A stretch of DNA of 64,000 nt from Streptomyces malaysiense (GCF_000980885.2 NZ_LBDA02000053.1:85691-149690), one strand, 5' to 3'. Shown: positions 24,942-33,315, counted from the first letter of the stretch. A program made the numbers and translations. Notes: generated by a model not told the origin, from the sequence alone.

Positions 24942-25340
24942 GTGCACGCATACGACACTTCGCCCCGACGGTCCTCGTTCTCCTCCGTTCCGTCCGCCCG
25001 GACGGGGCTCGAAGGGGTGGGTGGTGCCTCGGCCACGCCGATCTTCGACATGCTCGCCGCGGAGTGGGTCAAGGCCTTTCGCACGCTGCCGGGCGACCGC
25101 AGCGGCGAGGAGGGGATGAGGTTCGTCCCCTTCGGCCTGCCGGACCGCACCGGGTGGTCGTACGGCGGCCATCGGGCGGGCTCGTTCAGCAGCTCGTACA
25201 GCGCCTACAGCGCGGGGGCCTACAGCGCCCGCCAGCAGTCGCAGTGGCAGCGCGTCGGCACCCTCGGGCGGCCGCAGCAGGACACCGGGATGCACCATGT
25301 GCCGGCGGCGCTGCCTCCCGGACCGCGCCGCGGCGTGTGA
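24942..25340 (+). CDS. hypothetical protein with a Ser/Tyr-rich segment
   Basis: 132 residues if GTG at 24942 is the start; there is no clear ribosome site before it. The middle, PIFDMLAAEWVKAFRTLPGD, looks like a genuine amphipathic helix, and GSFSSSYSAYSAGAYSA is a low-complexity Ser/Tyr/Ala stretch near residues 80-97. No known domain. Codon use is normal. It is followed by a strong terminator shared with the convergent der gene. Function unknown. Confidence 0.55.
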   Translation: MHAYDTSPRRSSFSSVPSARTGLEGVGGASATPIFDMLAAEWVKAFRTLPGDRSGEEGMRFVPFGLPDRTGWSYGGHRAGSFSSSYSAYSAGAYSARQQSQWQRVGTLGRPQQDTGMHHVPAALPPGPRRGV

Positions 25341-25352
25341 CACCCGCGCGGA

Positions 25353-25385
25353 AAGGGCGGCCCCTGTCCGACAGGGGCCGCCCTT
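25353..25385. terminator. bidirectional terminator between convergent genes
   Basis: A perfect 15-bp stem (AAGGGCGGCCCCTGT at 25353-25367 with 25371-25385) on a three-base CCG loop, between the hypothetical gene ending at 25340 and the der stop at 25401. Confidence 0.85.
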
Positions 25386-25400
25386 CACGTCGTGGCGCGG

Positions 25401-26882
25401 TTACTTCTTCTTGGCGCCGCGCTTCTCGCGCACCCGCACCGAGATGTGGATCGGGGTGCCCTCGAAGCCGAACTCCTCGCGCAGACGGCGCTCGATGAAG
25501 CGCCGGTAGCCCGCCTCGATGAAGCCGGAGGCGAAGAGCACGAAGCGCGGGGGCTTGGTGCCGGCCTGGGTGCCGAAGAGGATGCGGGGCTGCTTGCCGC
25601 CGCGGACCGGGTGCGGGTGGGCCGCGACCAGCTCGCCGAGGAAGGCGTTGAGCCTGCCGGTGGGGACGCGGGTCTCCCAGCCGGCGAGGGCGGTCTCGAT
25701 GGCCGGGACCAGCTTCTCCATGTGGCGGCCGGTGCGCGCCGACACGTTCACCCGGGGCGCCCAGGCGACCTGGGCCAGCTCGGTCTCGATCTCCCGCTCC
25801 AGGTAGTAGCGGCGCTCCTCGTCCAGCGTGTCCCACTTGTTGTAGGCGATGACCATCGCACGGCCCGCCTCCACGGCCATGGTGACGATCCGCTGGTCCT
25901 GCACGGAGATGTTCTCCGAGGCGTCGATCAGCACGACCGCGACCTCGGCCTTCTCCACCGCGGCCGCGGTGCGCAGCGAGGCGTAGTAGTCGGCGCCCTG
26001 CTGGAGGTGGACGCGCTTGCGGATGCCCGCGGTGTCCACGAACTTCCAGGTGACGCCGCCGAGTTCGATCATCTCGTCGACCGGGTCGCGAGTGGTGCCC
26101 GCCATCTCGTTGACGACGACGCGCTCCTCGCCCGCGACCTTGTTCAGCAGGGAGGACTTGCCCACGTTCGGGCGGCCGATCAGCGCGATGCGGCGGGGGC
26201 CGCCGACGGCGGCGCCGAAGGACTGCGCGGGCGCCTCGGGCAGCGCCTCCAGGACGGCGTCCAGCATGTCGCCGGTGCCGCGGCCGTGCAGCGCGGAGAC
26301 GGGGTGGGGCTCGCCGAGGCCCAGGCTCCACAGGTAGGAGGCGTCGGCCTCGCCGCTCGGGCCGTCGACCTTGTTGGCGCACAGCACGACCGGCTTGCCG
26401 GCCTTGCGCAGCAGCCGTACGACCGCCTCGTCGGTGTCGGTGGCGCCGACCTTGGCGTCGACCACGAAGACCACCGCGTCGGCGGCCTCGATCGCGTACT
26501 CGGCCTGGGCGGCCACGGAGGCGTCGATGCCGAGGACGTCCTGCTCCCAGCCACCGGTGTCGACCACCTTGAAGCGGCGGCCCGCCCACTCGGCCTCGTA
26601 GGTGACGCGGTCGCGGGTGACGCCGGGCTTGTCCTCGACGACCGCCTCGCGGCGGCCGATGATCCGGTTGACCAGCGTCGACTTGCCGACGTTCGGGCGG
26701 CCGACGACGGCGAGCACGGGCAGCGGGCCGTGGCCCGCCGCCTCGATGGCGCCCTCGACGTCCTCGACGTCGAAGCCCTCGACCGCGGCGAGCTCCATGA
26801 ACTCCGCGTACTCGGCGTCGCCGAGAGCCCCGTGCTCGTACTCGTGCGCGGCCGAGCCGTCGGGCTGGATGTGGTCGTTCAT
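25401..26882 (-). CDS. der: ribosome biogenesis GTPase Der
   Basis: 493 residues with two tandem GTPase domains, the hallmark of Der/EngA. G1 motifs are GRPNVGKST (domain 1, near residue 60) and GRPNVGKSS (domain 2, near 235). DTGGW and DTAGI are the G3 motifs, and NKVD and NKWD the G4 motifs. A C-terminal KH-like domain and a basic tail ending RGAKKK follow. Der assists 50S ribosome assembly. An acidic N-terminal extension of about 55 residues is typical of actinobacteria. The gene follows plsC on the same strand after 93 bases. Confidence 0.97.
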   Translation of the reverse strand: MNDHIQPDGSAAHEYEHGALGDAEYAEFMELAAVEGFDVEDVEGAIEAAGHGPLPVLAVVGRPNVGKSTLVNRIIGRREAVVEDKPGVTRDRVTYEAEWAGRRFKVVDTGGWEQDVLGIDASVAAQAEYAIEAADAVVFVVDAKVGATDTDEAVVRLLRKAGKPVVLCANKVDGPSGEADASYLWSLGLGEPHPVSALHGRGTGDMLDAVLEALPEAPAQSFGAAVGGPRRIALIGRPNVGKSSLLNKVAGEERVVVNEMAGTTRDPVDEMIELGGVTWKFVDTAGIRKRVHLQQGADYYASLRTAAAVEKAEVAVVLIDASENISVQDQRIVTMAVEAGRAMVIAYNKWDTLDEERRYYLEREIETELAQVAWAPRVNVSARTGRHMEKLVPAIETALAGWETRVPTGRLNAFLGELVAAHPHPVRGGKQPRILFGTQAGTKPPRFVLFASGFIEAGYRRFIERRLREEFGFEGTPIHISVRVREKRGAKKK

Positions 26883-26975
26883 GAAGTCCGTACCTCGTTG
26901 TTCATCGTGGTGATCGGTGGAACAGGCCCTCGCGGGCTCATCCCTCGGTGGGCTGATCCACTACTCAAGTGTCGC

Positions 26976-27689
26976 CTAGCGCCCGGTCAGGCGCCTGGCG
27001 TTTTCCAGGTGGGCGGTGAGCTGCTTCTGGATGCGCTCGGTCGCTTCGTCCAGCGTCCGGCGCGTCCGCCGCCCGCTCCCGCCCGGTCGCCCGCCGCCGC
27101 CCTCATCGGAGCTTCGCACCCCTTCGACGGCGTCGAACGGGTCGCCGAAGACGACGTCGACGCGCGAGCGCACCGGGGGCAGCGCCTTTATCAGCCGTCC
27201 CGGCCGGTCCGAGCTTCCCATGACGGCCACCGGCACGATCGGCGCCCCGCTGCGGACCGCGAAGTAGGCGAGGCCCGCGCGCAGCGAGGCGAAGTCCCCC
27301 TCGCCCCGGGTGCCCTCCGGGAAGATGCCGAGCACTCCCCCGGACGCCAGCAGGCCGAGGGTCCGGGTGATGGCGGCGCGGTCGACGGCGGTGCGGTCCA
27401 CCTGCAGCTGGCCGATGCCGGTCAGGAAGGCGCCCAGGGGGCCGACGAACGCCTCCTTCTTGATCAGGAAGTGCGTCGGGCGGGGCGCCACACCCATGAC
27501 CATGGGGCCGTCGACGTTGTGGGAGTGGTTGACGGCGAGGATCACCGGGCCGCTCGCGGGCACCTTCCAGGCGCCGAGCACGCGCGGCCGCCACAGCCCG
27601 TACATCAGGCCGACGCCGATACGCCGGCCGACCTCGGCGCCCTTCTCGGAGGGCAGGTCCGCGTCCTGTCTCGCGGAGGGCAGGCTCAC
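26976..27689 (-). CDS. 1-acyl-sn-glycerol-3-phosphate acyltransferase (PlsC-like)
   Basis: 237 residues. The acyltransferase HX4D motif is NHSHNVDG and the second motif is FPEGTRG; a further VPVAVMGSSD block matches motif IV. The enzyme acylates lysophosphatidate in membrane phospholipid synthesis. The start is GTG at 27689, overlapping the cmk stop by four bases (GTGA). A Gly/Arg-rich insert (SDEGGGGRPGGSGRRTRR) near residue 200 is a lineage-specific tail element. The cmk-plsC-der order is conserved in actinobacteria. Confidence 0.92.
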   Translation of the reverse strand: MSLPSARQDADLPSEKGAEVGRRIGVGLMYGLWRPRVLGAWKVPASGPVILAVNHSHNVDGPMVMGVAPRPTHFLIKKEAFVGPLGAFLTGIGQLQVDRTAVDRAAITRTLGLLASGGVLGIFPEGTRGEGDFASLRAGLAYFAVRSGAPIVPVAVMGSSDRPGRLIKALPPVRSRVDVVFGDPFDAVEGVRSSDEGGGGRPGGSGRRTRRTLDEATERIQKQLTAHLENARRLTGR

Positions 27690-28381
27690 TTCGCCGCCCG
27701 CTTCTCCTCGACCAGGGTGACGACGCACTCGATGACCTGGGCGAGGGTGAGTTCGGTGGTGTCCACCTCGACCGCGTCATCGGCCTTGGCGAGCGGGGAG
27801 GTCTTGCGGCTGGAGTCGGCGGCGTCGCGCTTGACCAGCGCCTCACGGGTGGCGTGCAGGTCGGCGCCCTTGAGCTCACCGCTGCGGCGGGCGGCGCGGG
27901 CCTCCGGGGAGGCGGTGAGGAAGACCTTGAGGTCGGCGTCCGGCAGCACCGTCGTACCGATGTCCCGGCCCTCGACCACGATGCCCCGCTCGGCGCCGGC
28001 GGCCAGCGAGCGCTGCAGCTCGGTGATCCGGGTGCGCACCTCGGGCACCGCGCTGACCGCGCTCACCCGGGAGGTGACCTCCTGGGTGCGGATCGGGGCG
28101 GCCACGTCCACGCCGTCGACCGTGATGGTGGGGGCGGACGGGTCGGTGCCGGAGACGATCTCGGGCTTGCCCGCCACGGCGGCGACGGCGGTCGGGTCCG
28201 CCAGGTCGATGCCGTTGTGCACCATCCACCAGGTGATCGCCCGGTACTGCGCACCGGTGTCCAGGTAGCTGAGGCCGAGCTGTGCGGCCACGGCCTTCGA
28301 CGTGCTCGACTTGCCCGTGCCGGAGGGACCGTCGATCGCGACGATCACGGGCTTGGCGGTCGGGGCGGCGCCGTTTTCCAC
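27686..28381 (-). CDS. cmk: cytidylate kinase
   Basis: 231 residues. The P-loop GPSGTGKSSTSK lies near residue 18, followed by LGLSYLDTGAQYRA, the CMP-binding block, and IVVEGRDIGTTVLPDA, the core signature of bacterial CMP kinases. The enzyme phosphorylates CMP and dCMP. GTG at 28381 has GGAAGG about eight bases upstream. It is coupled to plsC downstream and separated from tyrA upstream by 140 bases. Confidence 0.96.
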   Translation of the reverse strand: MENGAAPTAKPVIVAIDGPSGTGKSSTSKAVAAQLGLSYLDTGAQYRAITWWMVHNGIDLADPTAVAAVAGKPEIVSGTDPSAPTITVDGVDVAAPIRTQEVTSRVSAVSAVPEVRTRITELQRSLAAGAERGIVVEGRDIGTTVLPDADLKVFLTASPEARAARRSGELKGADLHATREALVKRDAADSSRKTSPLAKADDAVEVDTTELTLAQVIECVVTLVEEKRAAK

Positions 28382-28521
28382 GAGGGGACACCTTCCTGGT
28401 GCGGTGTGCGAGCGGGGGCGGGGAGCGAGAGCGCCCCGCACAAGGTTACTGGGTGTGGGTCACTCGTCCGGACGCATACCACCGCCGGGCCCGCCCGGCC
28501 CCCCGCCCCGCCCGCGCCGGG

Positions 28522-29607
28522 CTACTGCCGCAGCGCCCAGCCCCGCTCGCGCAGCGCGCCGGCGAGCACCGGCGCGGCCTTCGGTTCGACCATGAGCTGC
28601 ACCAGACCGGCCTGCTGCCCGGTGGCGTGCTCGATGCGCACGTCCTCGATGTTGACCCCGGCCCGGCCCGCGTCGGCGAAGATGCGCGCCAGCTGGCCGG
28701 GCTGGTCGTCGATGAGCACGACGACGGTCTCGTAGGCCCGCGGCGCGCTGCCGTGCTTGCCGGGCACCCGCACCTGGCCCGCGTTGCCGCGGCGCAGCAT
28801 GGCCTCGATGCCGGTGCTGCCGGTGCGGCGCTTGTCCTCGTCGCAGGACTGGAGGGCGCGCAGGGCGCCCACGGTCTCCTCCAGGTCGGCGGCGACGTCG
28901 GCGAGCAGGTCGGCGACCGGGCCCGGGTTGGCGGAGAGGATGTCGATCCACATGCGCGGGTCGGAGGCGGCGATCCGGGTCACGTCACGGATGCCCTGTC
29001 CGCACAGCCGTACGGCGGCCTCGTCGGCGTGTTCCAGGCGGGCGGCGACCATGCTGGAGACCAGGTGGGGCATGTGGGACACCAGGGCGACGGCGCGGTC
29101 GTGGGCGTCGGCGTCCATGACGACCGGGACGGCCCGGCAGTGCGAGACCAGTTCCAGGGCGAGGTTGAGCACCTCGGTGTCGGTGTCCCGGGTGGGGGTG
29201 AGCACCCAGGGGCGGCCCTCGAAGAGGTCACCGGTCGCGGCCAGCGGGCCCGACTTCTCCCGGCCGGACATCGGGTGGGTGCCGAGGTAGGCGCCGAGGT
29301 CCAGGCCGAGCGCCTCCAGCTCCCGGCGCGGTCCGCCCTTGACGCTGGCCACGTCCAGGTAGCCGCGGGCCAGCCCCCGGCGCATGGCGTCGGCGAGGAG
29401 GGCGGCCACATGGGCGGGCGGTGCGGCGACGATCGCCACGTCGACGGGCCCCTCGGGGGCGGCGTCGGTGCCGGCGCCGAGCGCGGCGGCGGTCCGGGCC
29501 TGCTCCGGGTCGTGGTCGGCGAGGTGCACGGTGACACCGCGCTGCGACAGGGCCAGGGCGGCGGAGGTGCCGATCAGACCGGTGCCGATGACGAGTGCGG
29601 TTCTCAC
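28522..29607 (-). CDS. tyrA: prephenate dehydrogenase
   Basis: 361 residues. The N-terminal NAD-binding fold starts TALVIGTGLIGTSAALAL; the substrate motif GTHPMSGREKSGP and HDRAVALVSHMPHLVSS are typical of TyrA. A C-terminal ACT domain (VVLIDDQPGQLARIFADAG) probably mediates feedback by tyrosine. The enzyme makes 4-hydroxyphenylpyruvate from prephenate. Its GTG start overlaps the aroH stop by four bases, so chorismate mutase and the next enzyme of the pathway are translated together. Confidence 0.94.
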   Translation of the reverse strand: MRTALVIGTGLIGTSAALALSQRGVTVHLADHDPEQARTAAALGAGTDAAPEGPVDVAIVAAPPAHVAALLADAMRRGLARGYLDVASVKGGPRRELEALGLDLGAYLGTHPMSGREKSGPLAATGDLFEGRPWVLTPTRDTDTEVLNLALELVSHCRAVPVVMDADAHDRAVALVSHMPHLVSSMVAARLEHADEAAVRLCGQGIRDVTRIAASDPRMWIDILSANPGPVADLLADVAADLEETVGALRALQSCDEDKRRTGSTGIEAMLRRGNAGQVRVPGKHGSAPRAYETVVVLIDDQPGQLARIFADAGRAGVNIEDVRIEHATGQQAGLVQLMVEPKAAPVLAGALRERGWALRQ

Positions 29608-29966
29608 TGGGCGATGTCCTTGCGCAGGGCGGCCGCGGCGCCGAGGTAGACGTGGGCGATGTCGGCGCGCGGGCGGTCCGACTCGACGTGGGCGAGGACC
29701 CGGACGACCCGGGGCATGGCGCCGGCGACGTCCAGTTCCTGGGCACAGATCAGGGGCACGTCGACGATGCCGAGCTTACGGGCGGCCGCCGCCGGGAAGT
29801 CGCTGTGCAGGTCCGGGGTGGCGGTGAACCAGATGCTGATCAGGTCGTCCGCGGCGAGCCCGTTCCGCTCCAGGACGGCGGTGAGCAGGGCTCCGACCTG
29901 CTCGTCCATGTGCCCTGCCTCGTCCCGCTCCAGTTGGACGGCCCCCCGGACCGCTCGTACCGCCAC
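29604..29966 (-). CDS. aroH: monofunctional chorismate mutase, AroH class
   Basis: 120 residues, the length of AroH-class (B. subtilis type) chorismate mutases. VRAVRGAVQLERDE carries the N-terminal catalytic Arg, ICAQELDVAGAMPRVVRVL the Glu and a further Arg, and HVYLGAAAALRKDI the C-terminal signature. It converts chorismate to prephenate, which TyrA, encoded next in the operon, uses. GTG at 29966 has GAGGAG eight bases upstream. Most organisms use the all-helical AroQ class, so this is the less common type. Confidence 0.93.
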   Translation of the reverse strand: MAVRAVRGAVQLERDEAGHMDEQVGALLTAVLERNGLAADDLISIWFTATPDLHSDFPAAAARKLGIVDVPLICAQELDVAGAMPRVVRVLAHVESDRPRADIAHVYLGAAAALRKDIAQ

Positions 29967-30151
29967 GGCGCTGCTCCTCGCTGACAGGTGTTGTCGTGCT
30001 CGCCCGTCCAGCGTAGTCAGCCCGCGTGGGCACGGCGCGCGGCGCCCGACCGCTGAGACGATGCGGACGGTCCGGTTTCTTCCGGTTTCCACGCCTTCTT
30101 CCAGGCATCGGTATCGGTATCCGCATCCCGACATGTGTACGGAGTGGTGAC

Positions 30152-30619
30152 ATGACCCAGGGCGCGACGCGGCGCACGGTGATCGCGACGGGCGCGGCGG
30201 TGCTCGCGACCGGCTGCGGCGGCAACAACGGCGACACGAGCGGGGCCGCCGACAGCACGGACAGCCCTTCGCCGACGGCTCCCACGAGCGCGGCGTCCCC
30301 GAGCGGCGCGGGCACGTCCGCGGCGGCCGACGCGAAGAGGCTCGCCGGCACGAGCGACATCCCCGAGGGCGGGGGCAAGGTCTTCGACGCACAGAAGATC
30401 GTGGTGACGCAGCCTGCGAAGGGGCAGTTCAAGGCGTTCTCGGCGGTCTGCACGCACATGGGCTGCACCGTGAGCCGGGTGCAGAACGGCACCATCGACT
30501 GTCCGTGCCACGGCAGCCGGTTCAAGATCGAGGACGGCTCGGTGGCCGAGGGGCCCGCGACCAAGCCGCTGCCCGAGCGCTCGATCAAGGTCGACGGAAA
30601 CTCCATCCAGCTCGGCTGA
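30152..30619 (+). CDS. Rieske [2Fe-2S] lipoprotein
   Basis: 155 residues. The N-terminus has RR followed by a hydrophobic stretch and a lipobox ending ATGC, so it is probably exported (possibly by Tat, as the cofactor is loaded in the cytoplasm) and lipid-anchored. A Thr/Ser/Pro-rich linker (residues about 25-60) leads to the Rieske fold. Cluster ligands are in CTHMGC and CPCHGS. It is a small electron-transfer protein; its partner is not in the window. ATG at 30152 has GGAG upstream. It runs away from aroH and is followed after 21 bases by the nucleotidyltransferase gene. Confidence 0.92.
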   Translation: MTQGATRRTVIATGAAVLATGCGGNNGDTSGAADSTDSPSPTAPTSAASPSGAGTSAAADAKRLAGTSDIPEGGGKVFDAQKIVVTQPAKGQFKAFSAVCTHMGCTVSRVQNGTIDCPCHGSRFKIEDGSVAEGPATKPLPERSIKVDGNSIQLG

Positions 30620-30640
30620 GGGGCCGCGTAGGCTCCGGGC

Positions 30641-31339
30641 ATGCAGCCCGAGGACCTGGTACGCGACCACACGATCTACGCCTGCGTCATGGGGTCCCGG
30701 GCCTTCGGCCTGGCCACGGACGCGAGCGACACCGACCGGCGGGGCGTGTACCTCGCGCCCACCGCGTCGTTCTGGCGGTTCGAGAAGCCGCCGGCACATG
30801 TGGAGGGGCCGGGCGAGGAACGGTTCTCCTGGGAGCTGGAGCGGTTCTGCGAGCTGGCGCTGCGCGGCAATCCGAACATCCTGGAGTGCCTGCACTCCCC
30901 CCTGGTGGAACACCTGGACGACACCGGCCGCGAACTGCTGTCCCTGCGCGGGGCGTTCCTCTCCGTGAAGGTGTACGAGACCTTCACCCGCTACGCACTC
31001 GGCCAGCGCAGGAAGCTGGACGCCGACGTGCGTACGGCGGGCGCCCCGCGCTGGAAGCACGCCATGCACCTGCTGCGCCTGCTGACCGCCTGCCGCGACC
31101 TGCTGCGCACCGGCGAGCTGCACCTCGACGTGGGCGACCGGCGCGAGCCCCTGCTGGCGGTGAGACGGGGCGAGGTCCCCTGGAAGGCCGTCGAGTCCTG
31201 GATGGCCCGGCTGGGCACCGAGGCGGAGGCGGCCCTGCGCCACACCTCATTGCCGCCGGAGCCGGACCACGCCCGGGTGGCGGACTTCTTGTTCCGTACG
31301 CGCAGGGATTCGGCCCTGGGGCCGGGACGGCCCGGGTGA
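30641..31339 (+). CDS. RlaP-type (polymerase beta superfamily) nucleotidyltransferase, first copy
   Basis: 232 residues. The active-site pattern CVMGSRAFGLATDASDTDRRG is the minimal nucleotidyltransferase GS...DxD motif. The following WRF, ELERFCELALRGNPNILECL and LRLLTACRDLLRTGEL blocks match the RlaP family (PF10127), predicted RNA- or small-molecule-modifying nucleotidyltransferases. Substrate unknown. ATG at 30641 has a GGGGC region upstream and is 21 bases after the Rieske gene. A second copy lies convergently at 31503-32255 next to an ADP-ribosylglycohydrolase. Confidence 0.83.
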   Translation: MQPEDLVRDHTIYACVMGSRAFGLATDASDTDRRGVYLAPTASFWRFEKPPAHVEGPGEERFSWELERFCELALRGNPNILECLHSPLVEHLDDTGRELLSLRGAFLSVKVYETFTRYALGQRRKLDADVRTAGAPRWKHAMHLLRLLTACRDLLRTGELHLDVGDRREPLLAVRRGEVPWKAVESWMARLGTEAEAALRHTSLPPEPDHARVADFLFRTRRDSALGPGRPG

Positions 31340-31416
31340 GACACGGGGCACGTCGGCACCCCGACGGCAGAGCTCCCGCACGGGCGGACGGCCCAGGGGC
31401 ACCCCGCTCACGAACA

Positions 31417-31437
31417 GCCGGCCGCGCGGGGGCCGGC
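31417..31437. terminator. weak hairpin between convergent nucleotidyltransferase genes
   Basis: GCCGGCC (31417-31423) can pair with GGCCGGC (31431-31437). The 160-base spacer is extremely G+C-rich and can fold in several ways, so the exact terminator is uncertain. Confidence 0.4.
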
Positions 31438-31502
31438 CGGCCCGGTCCCGGCGCCCCGACAGCGGCCGGTCCCCGGGGGCCCGGCCCGGCCCGCCCGGCC
31501 CC

Positions 31503-32255
31503 TCAGCTCTCCAGTCTCACCCGCACCACGAAGTCGTGCAGCGCCCCATGACCGGCCGCAGCGTCCGGCAGGGAGGTGGCGGCCTGGGCCTCGTCCAGGG
31601 CCGTGTGCAGCCGTTCCACGTCGGCGGCGACGCGGGACCGGTCGAGGCCGGGCAGCGTGCCGTGTTCCCGGGCGGCCTTGGCGGCGATCAGTTCGGCGAT
31701 GTAGGCGGGGGCTTCCGGCTCCGCCGACAGCGTGGGCAGATGAGGCTGGACCTCGCCGGTGCGCATGAGGCGGATGCCGGTGAGCAGGACGCGGAAGGTG
31801 TAGAGCAGCGGCTTGAGTTCGGCGGTCTTCTCGAACAGGCGCCACTGGGTGACCGCGAACCCCCGGTAGTGGTGGGCGTGATGGCTGGTGATCACGTCCG
31901 GGGCGAGCTCGGCCAGCTCGCGGTGCGCGTCGCCCGTGTGCACGACCAGCGGGGACAGCAGCTGCTCCAGCACATAGCCGTTGCGGCGCAGCATCAGCCG
32001 TACGAACTTGCGCAGGTCGTGCGTCACGAGGTCCAGCTCGGCGCCGTGGTGCACCCACGTCTTCGACCGGGTCTCCTCCGGCTCGCGCAGGCCCACGAGG
32101 TCCGCTGCGGGCAGCAGGTGGACGCCTCGCAGGTCCACGTCCGAGTCCTGCGAGGGGAACCCGTACAGGTGGGCCCCGGAGACGGTGGCGAACAGCAGGG
32201 GGTCGGGCTGTTCGGCGACCACGGGCGCGAGGTCTATGTCGAGGTTGTCGATCAT
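31503..32255 (-). CDS. RlaP-type nucleotidyltransferase, second copy
   Basis: 250 residues. The motif here is SGAHLYGFPSQDSDVDLRG: the usual GS is SG, but the DxD pair (DVD) is kept. WVHHGAELDLVTHDLRKFVRLMLRRNGYVLEQL matches the RlaP family better than the first copy. ATG at 32255 lies four bases before the stop of the upstream ADP-ribosylglycohydrolase (32260), so the two are a tight operon. A role in processing nucleotides, RNA ends or ADP-ribose-related metabolites is suggested by the pairing only. Confidence 0.82.
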   Translation of the reverse strand: MIDNLDIDLAPVVAEQPDPLLFATVSGAHLYGFPSQDSDVDLRGVHLLPAADLVGLREPEETRSKTWVHHGAELDLVTHDLRKFVRLMLRRNGYVLEQLLSPLVVHTGDAHRELAELAPDVITSHHAHHYRGFAVTQWRLFEKTAELKPLLYTFRVLLTGIRLMRTGEVQPHLPTLSAEPEAPAYIAELIAAKAAREHGTLPGLDRSRVAADVERLHTALDEAQAATSLPDAAAGHGALHDFVVRVRLES

Positions 32256-32259
32256 GGGC

Positions 32260-33267
32260 CTAAGCGTCCCAGAGTGTGCCGAGCGCCAACAGGTCCTCCC
32301 GGTACTCGATCCGCTCGGCCCAGTCCGCGGGCCAGGCGTCCGCACCGAGCCACGCGCCCGCGAACGCGCCGGTCAGGCAGGCGATGGAGTCGGAGTCACC
32401 GGCGGTGCAGGCGGCCCGCCGCAGGGCGGTGAGGGGCTCGTCGGGGAAGAGCAGGAAGCACAGCAGCCCGGTGGCGAACGCCTCCTCGGCGATCCAGCCC
32501 TCCCCGGTGGCCAGGCAGGGGTCCTCCTCCGGGGAGTGGGTCCGCACGGCCTCCTGGAGCCGGTCCAGGATCGCCAGGCACTCGTCCCAGCCGCGCGCGG
32601 CGAAGTGCTCGGGCGTGGGGTCCTGGGCGCGGGTCCACAGATCGCCGAGCCACGTCCGGTCGTAGCGGGTGCGGTTCGTGTGGGCGTAGTCGCGCAACTC
32701 GGCGATCAGTACCGCCGGTTCGGTGCCCGCCGCCAGCAGACGGACCGCGCGGGCGGTGAGATCGGACGCGGCGAGCGCGGTGGGGTGGCCGTGCGTGAGC
32801 CCGGACTGCAACTGGGCGGCGCCGGCGCGCTGTTCGTCGCTCAGGCCGGGCGCGAGCCCGATCGGCGCGACGCGCATGTTCGCGCCGCAGCCCTTGGAGC
32901 CGAGCTGACTGGCGTCCTGCCAGGCGCGGCCCTCGGCCTCCAGCAGCCGGCAGGCGGTCATACAGGTGTTCCCGGGCGCCCGGTTGTTGTCCGGCGAGTG
33001 GTACCAGTCCGCGAACTCCTCGCGCACCGGCCGTTCCAGCCGCTTGGGCGCGAGATAGCCGCGCTCCATCGCGGTCCGCAGACCCCGGCCGAGGGCGAGG
33101 GTCATCTGGGTGTCGTCGGAGACGAAGGCGCGCCGTGCGAGCGGCATCTCGCGCCAGGGACCGAACTTGGCCAGTATCTCGGGCACTTTGTTGAACTCGG
33201 TCGGGAACCCCAGGGCGTCCCCGAGCGCGAGGCCGAGGAGCGAGCCGGTCGCGGGCCGCTTGGACAT
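32260..33267 (-). CDS. ADP-ribosylglycohydrolase family protein
   Basis: 335 residues. The two-metal site is represented by FVSDDTQMTLALG and by AGDSDSIACLTGAFAGAWLG, both diagnostic of the DraG/ARH fold; GSLLGLALGDALGFPTEF is the usual N-terminus. Such enzymes remove ADP-ribose from proteins or nucleic acids or cleave ADP-ribosyl metabolites. ATG at 33267 is chosen because AAAGGGGG lies nine bases upstream; two in-frame ATGs at 33276 and 33273 directly abut that site. The ribosome site lies inside a 21-bp-armed inverted repeat. The gene forms an operon with the second nucleotidyltransferase. Confidence 0.9.
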   Translation of the reverse strand: MSKRPATGSLLGLALGDALGFPTEFNKVPEILAKFGPWREMPLARRAFVSDDTQMTLALGRGLRTAMERGYLAPKRLERPVREEFADWYHSPDNNRAPGNTCMTACRLLEAEGRAWQDASQLGSKGCGANMRVAPIGLAPGLSDEQRAGAAQLQSGLTHGHPTALAASDLTARAVRLLAAGTEPAVLIAELRDYAHTNRTRYDRTWLGDLWTRAQDPTPEHFAARGWDECLAILDRLQEAVRTHSPEEDPCLATGEGWIAEEAFATGLLCFLLFPDEPLTALRRAACTAGDSDSIACLTGAFAGAWLGADAWPADWAERIEYREDLLALGTLWDA

Positions 33268-33270
33268 GTA

Positions 33271-33315
33271 CATCATCCCCCTTTATCGTCATAGTGACAA
33301 TAAAGGGGGATGATG
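33271..33315. repeat. long inverted repeat covering the ADP-ribosylglycohydrolase start
   Basis: Arms of 21 bases (33271-33291 and 33295-33315) match at 20 positions around a TAG centre. The inner part reads TTTATcGTCA-tag-TGACaATAAA and the outer part is CATCATCCCCC and its complement. The left arm contains the ribosome site and first ATG codons of the minus-strand gene. It may be a repressor operator, a translational hairpin, or both. Confidence 0.8.
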
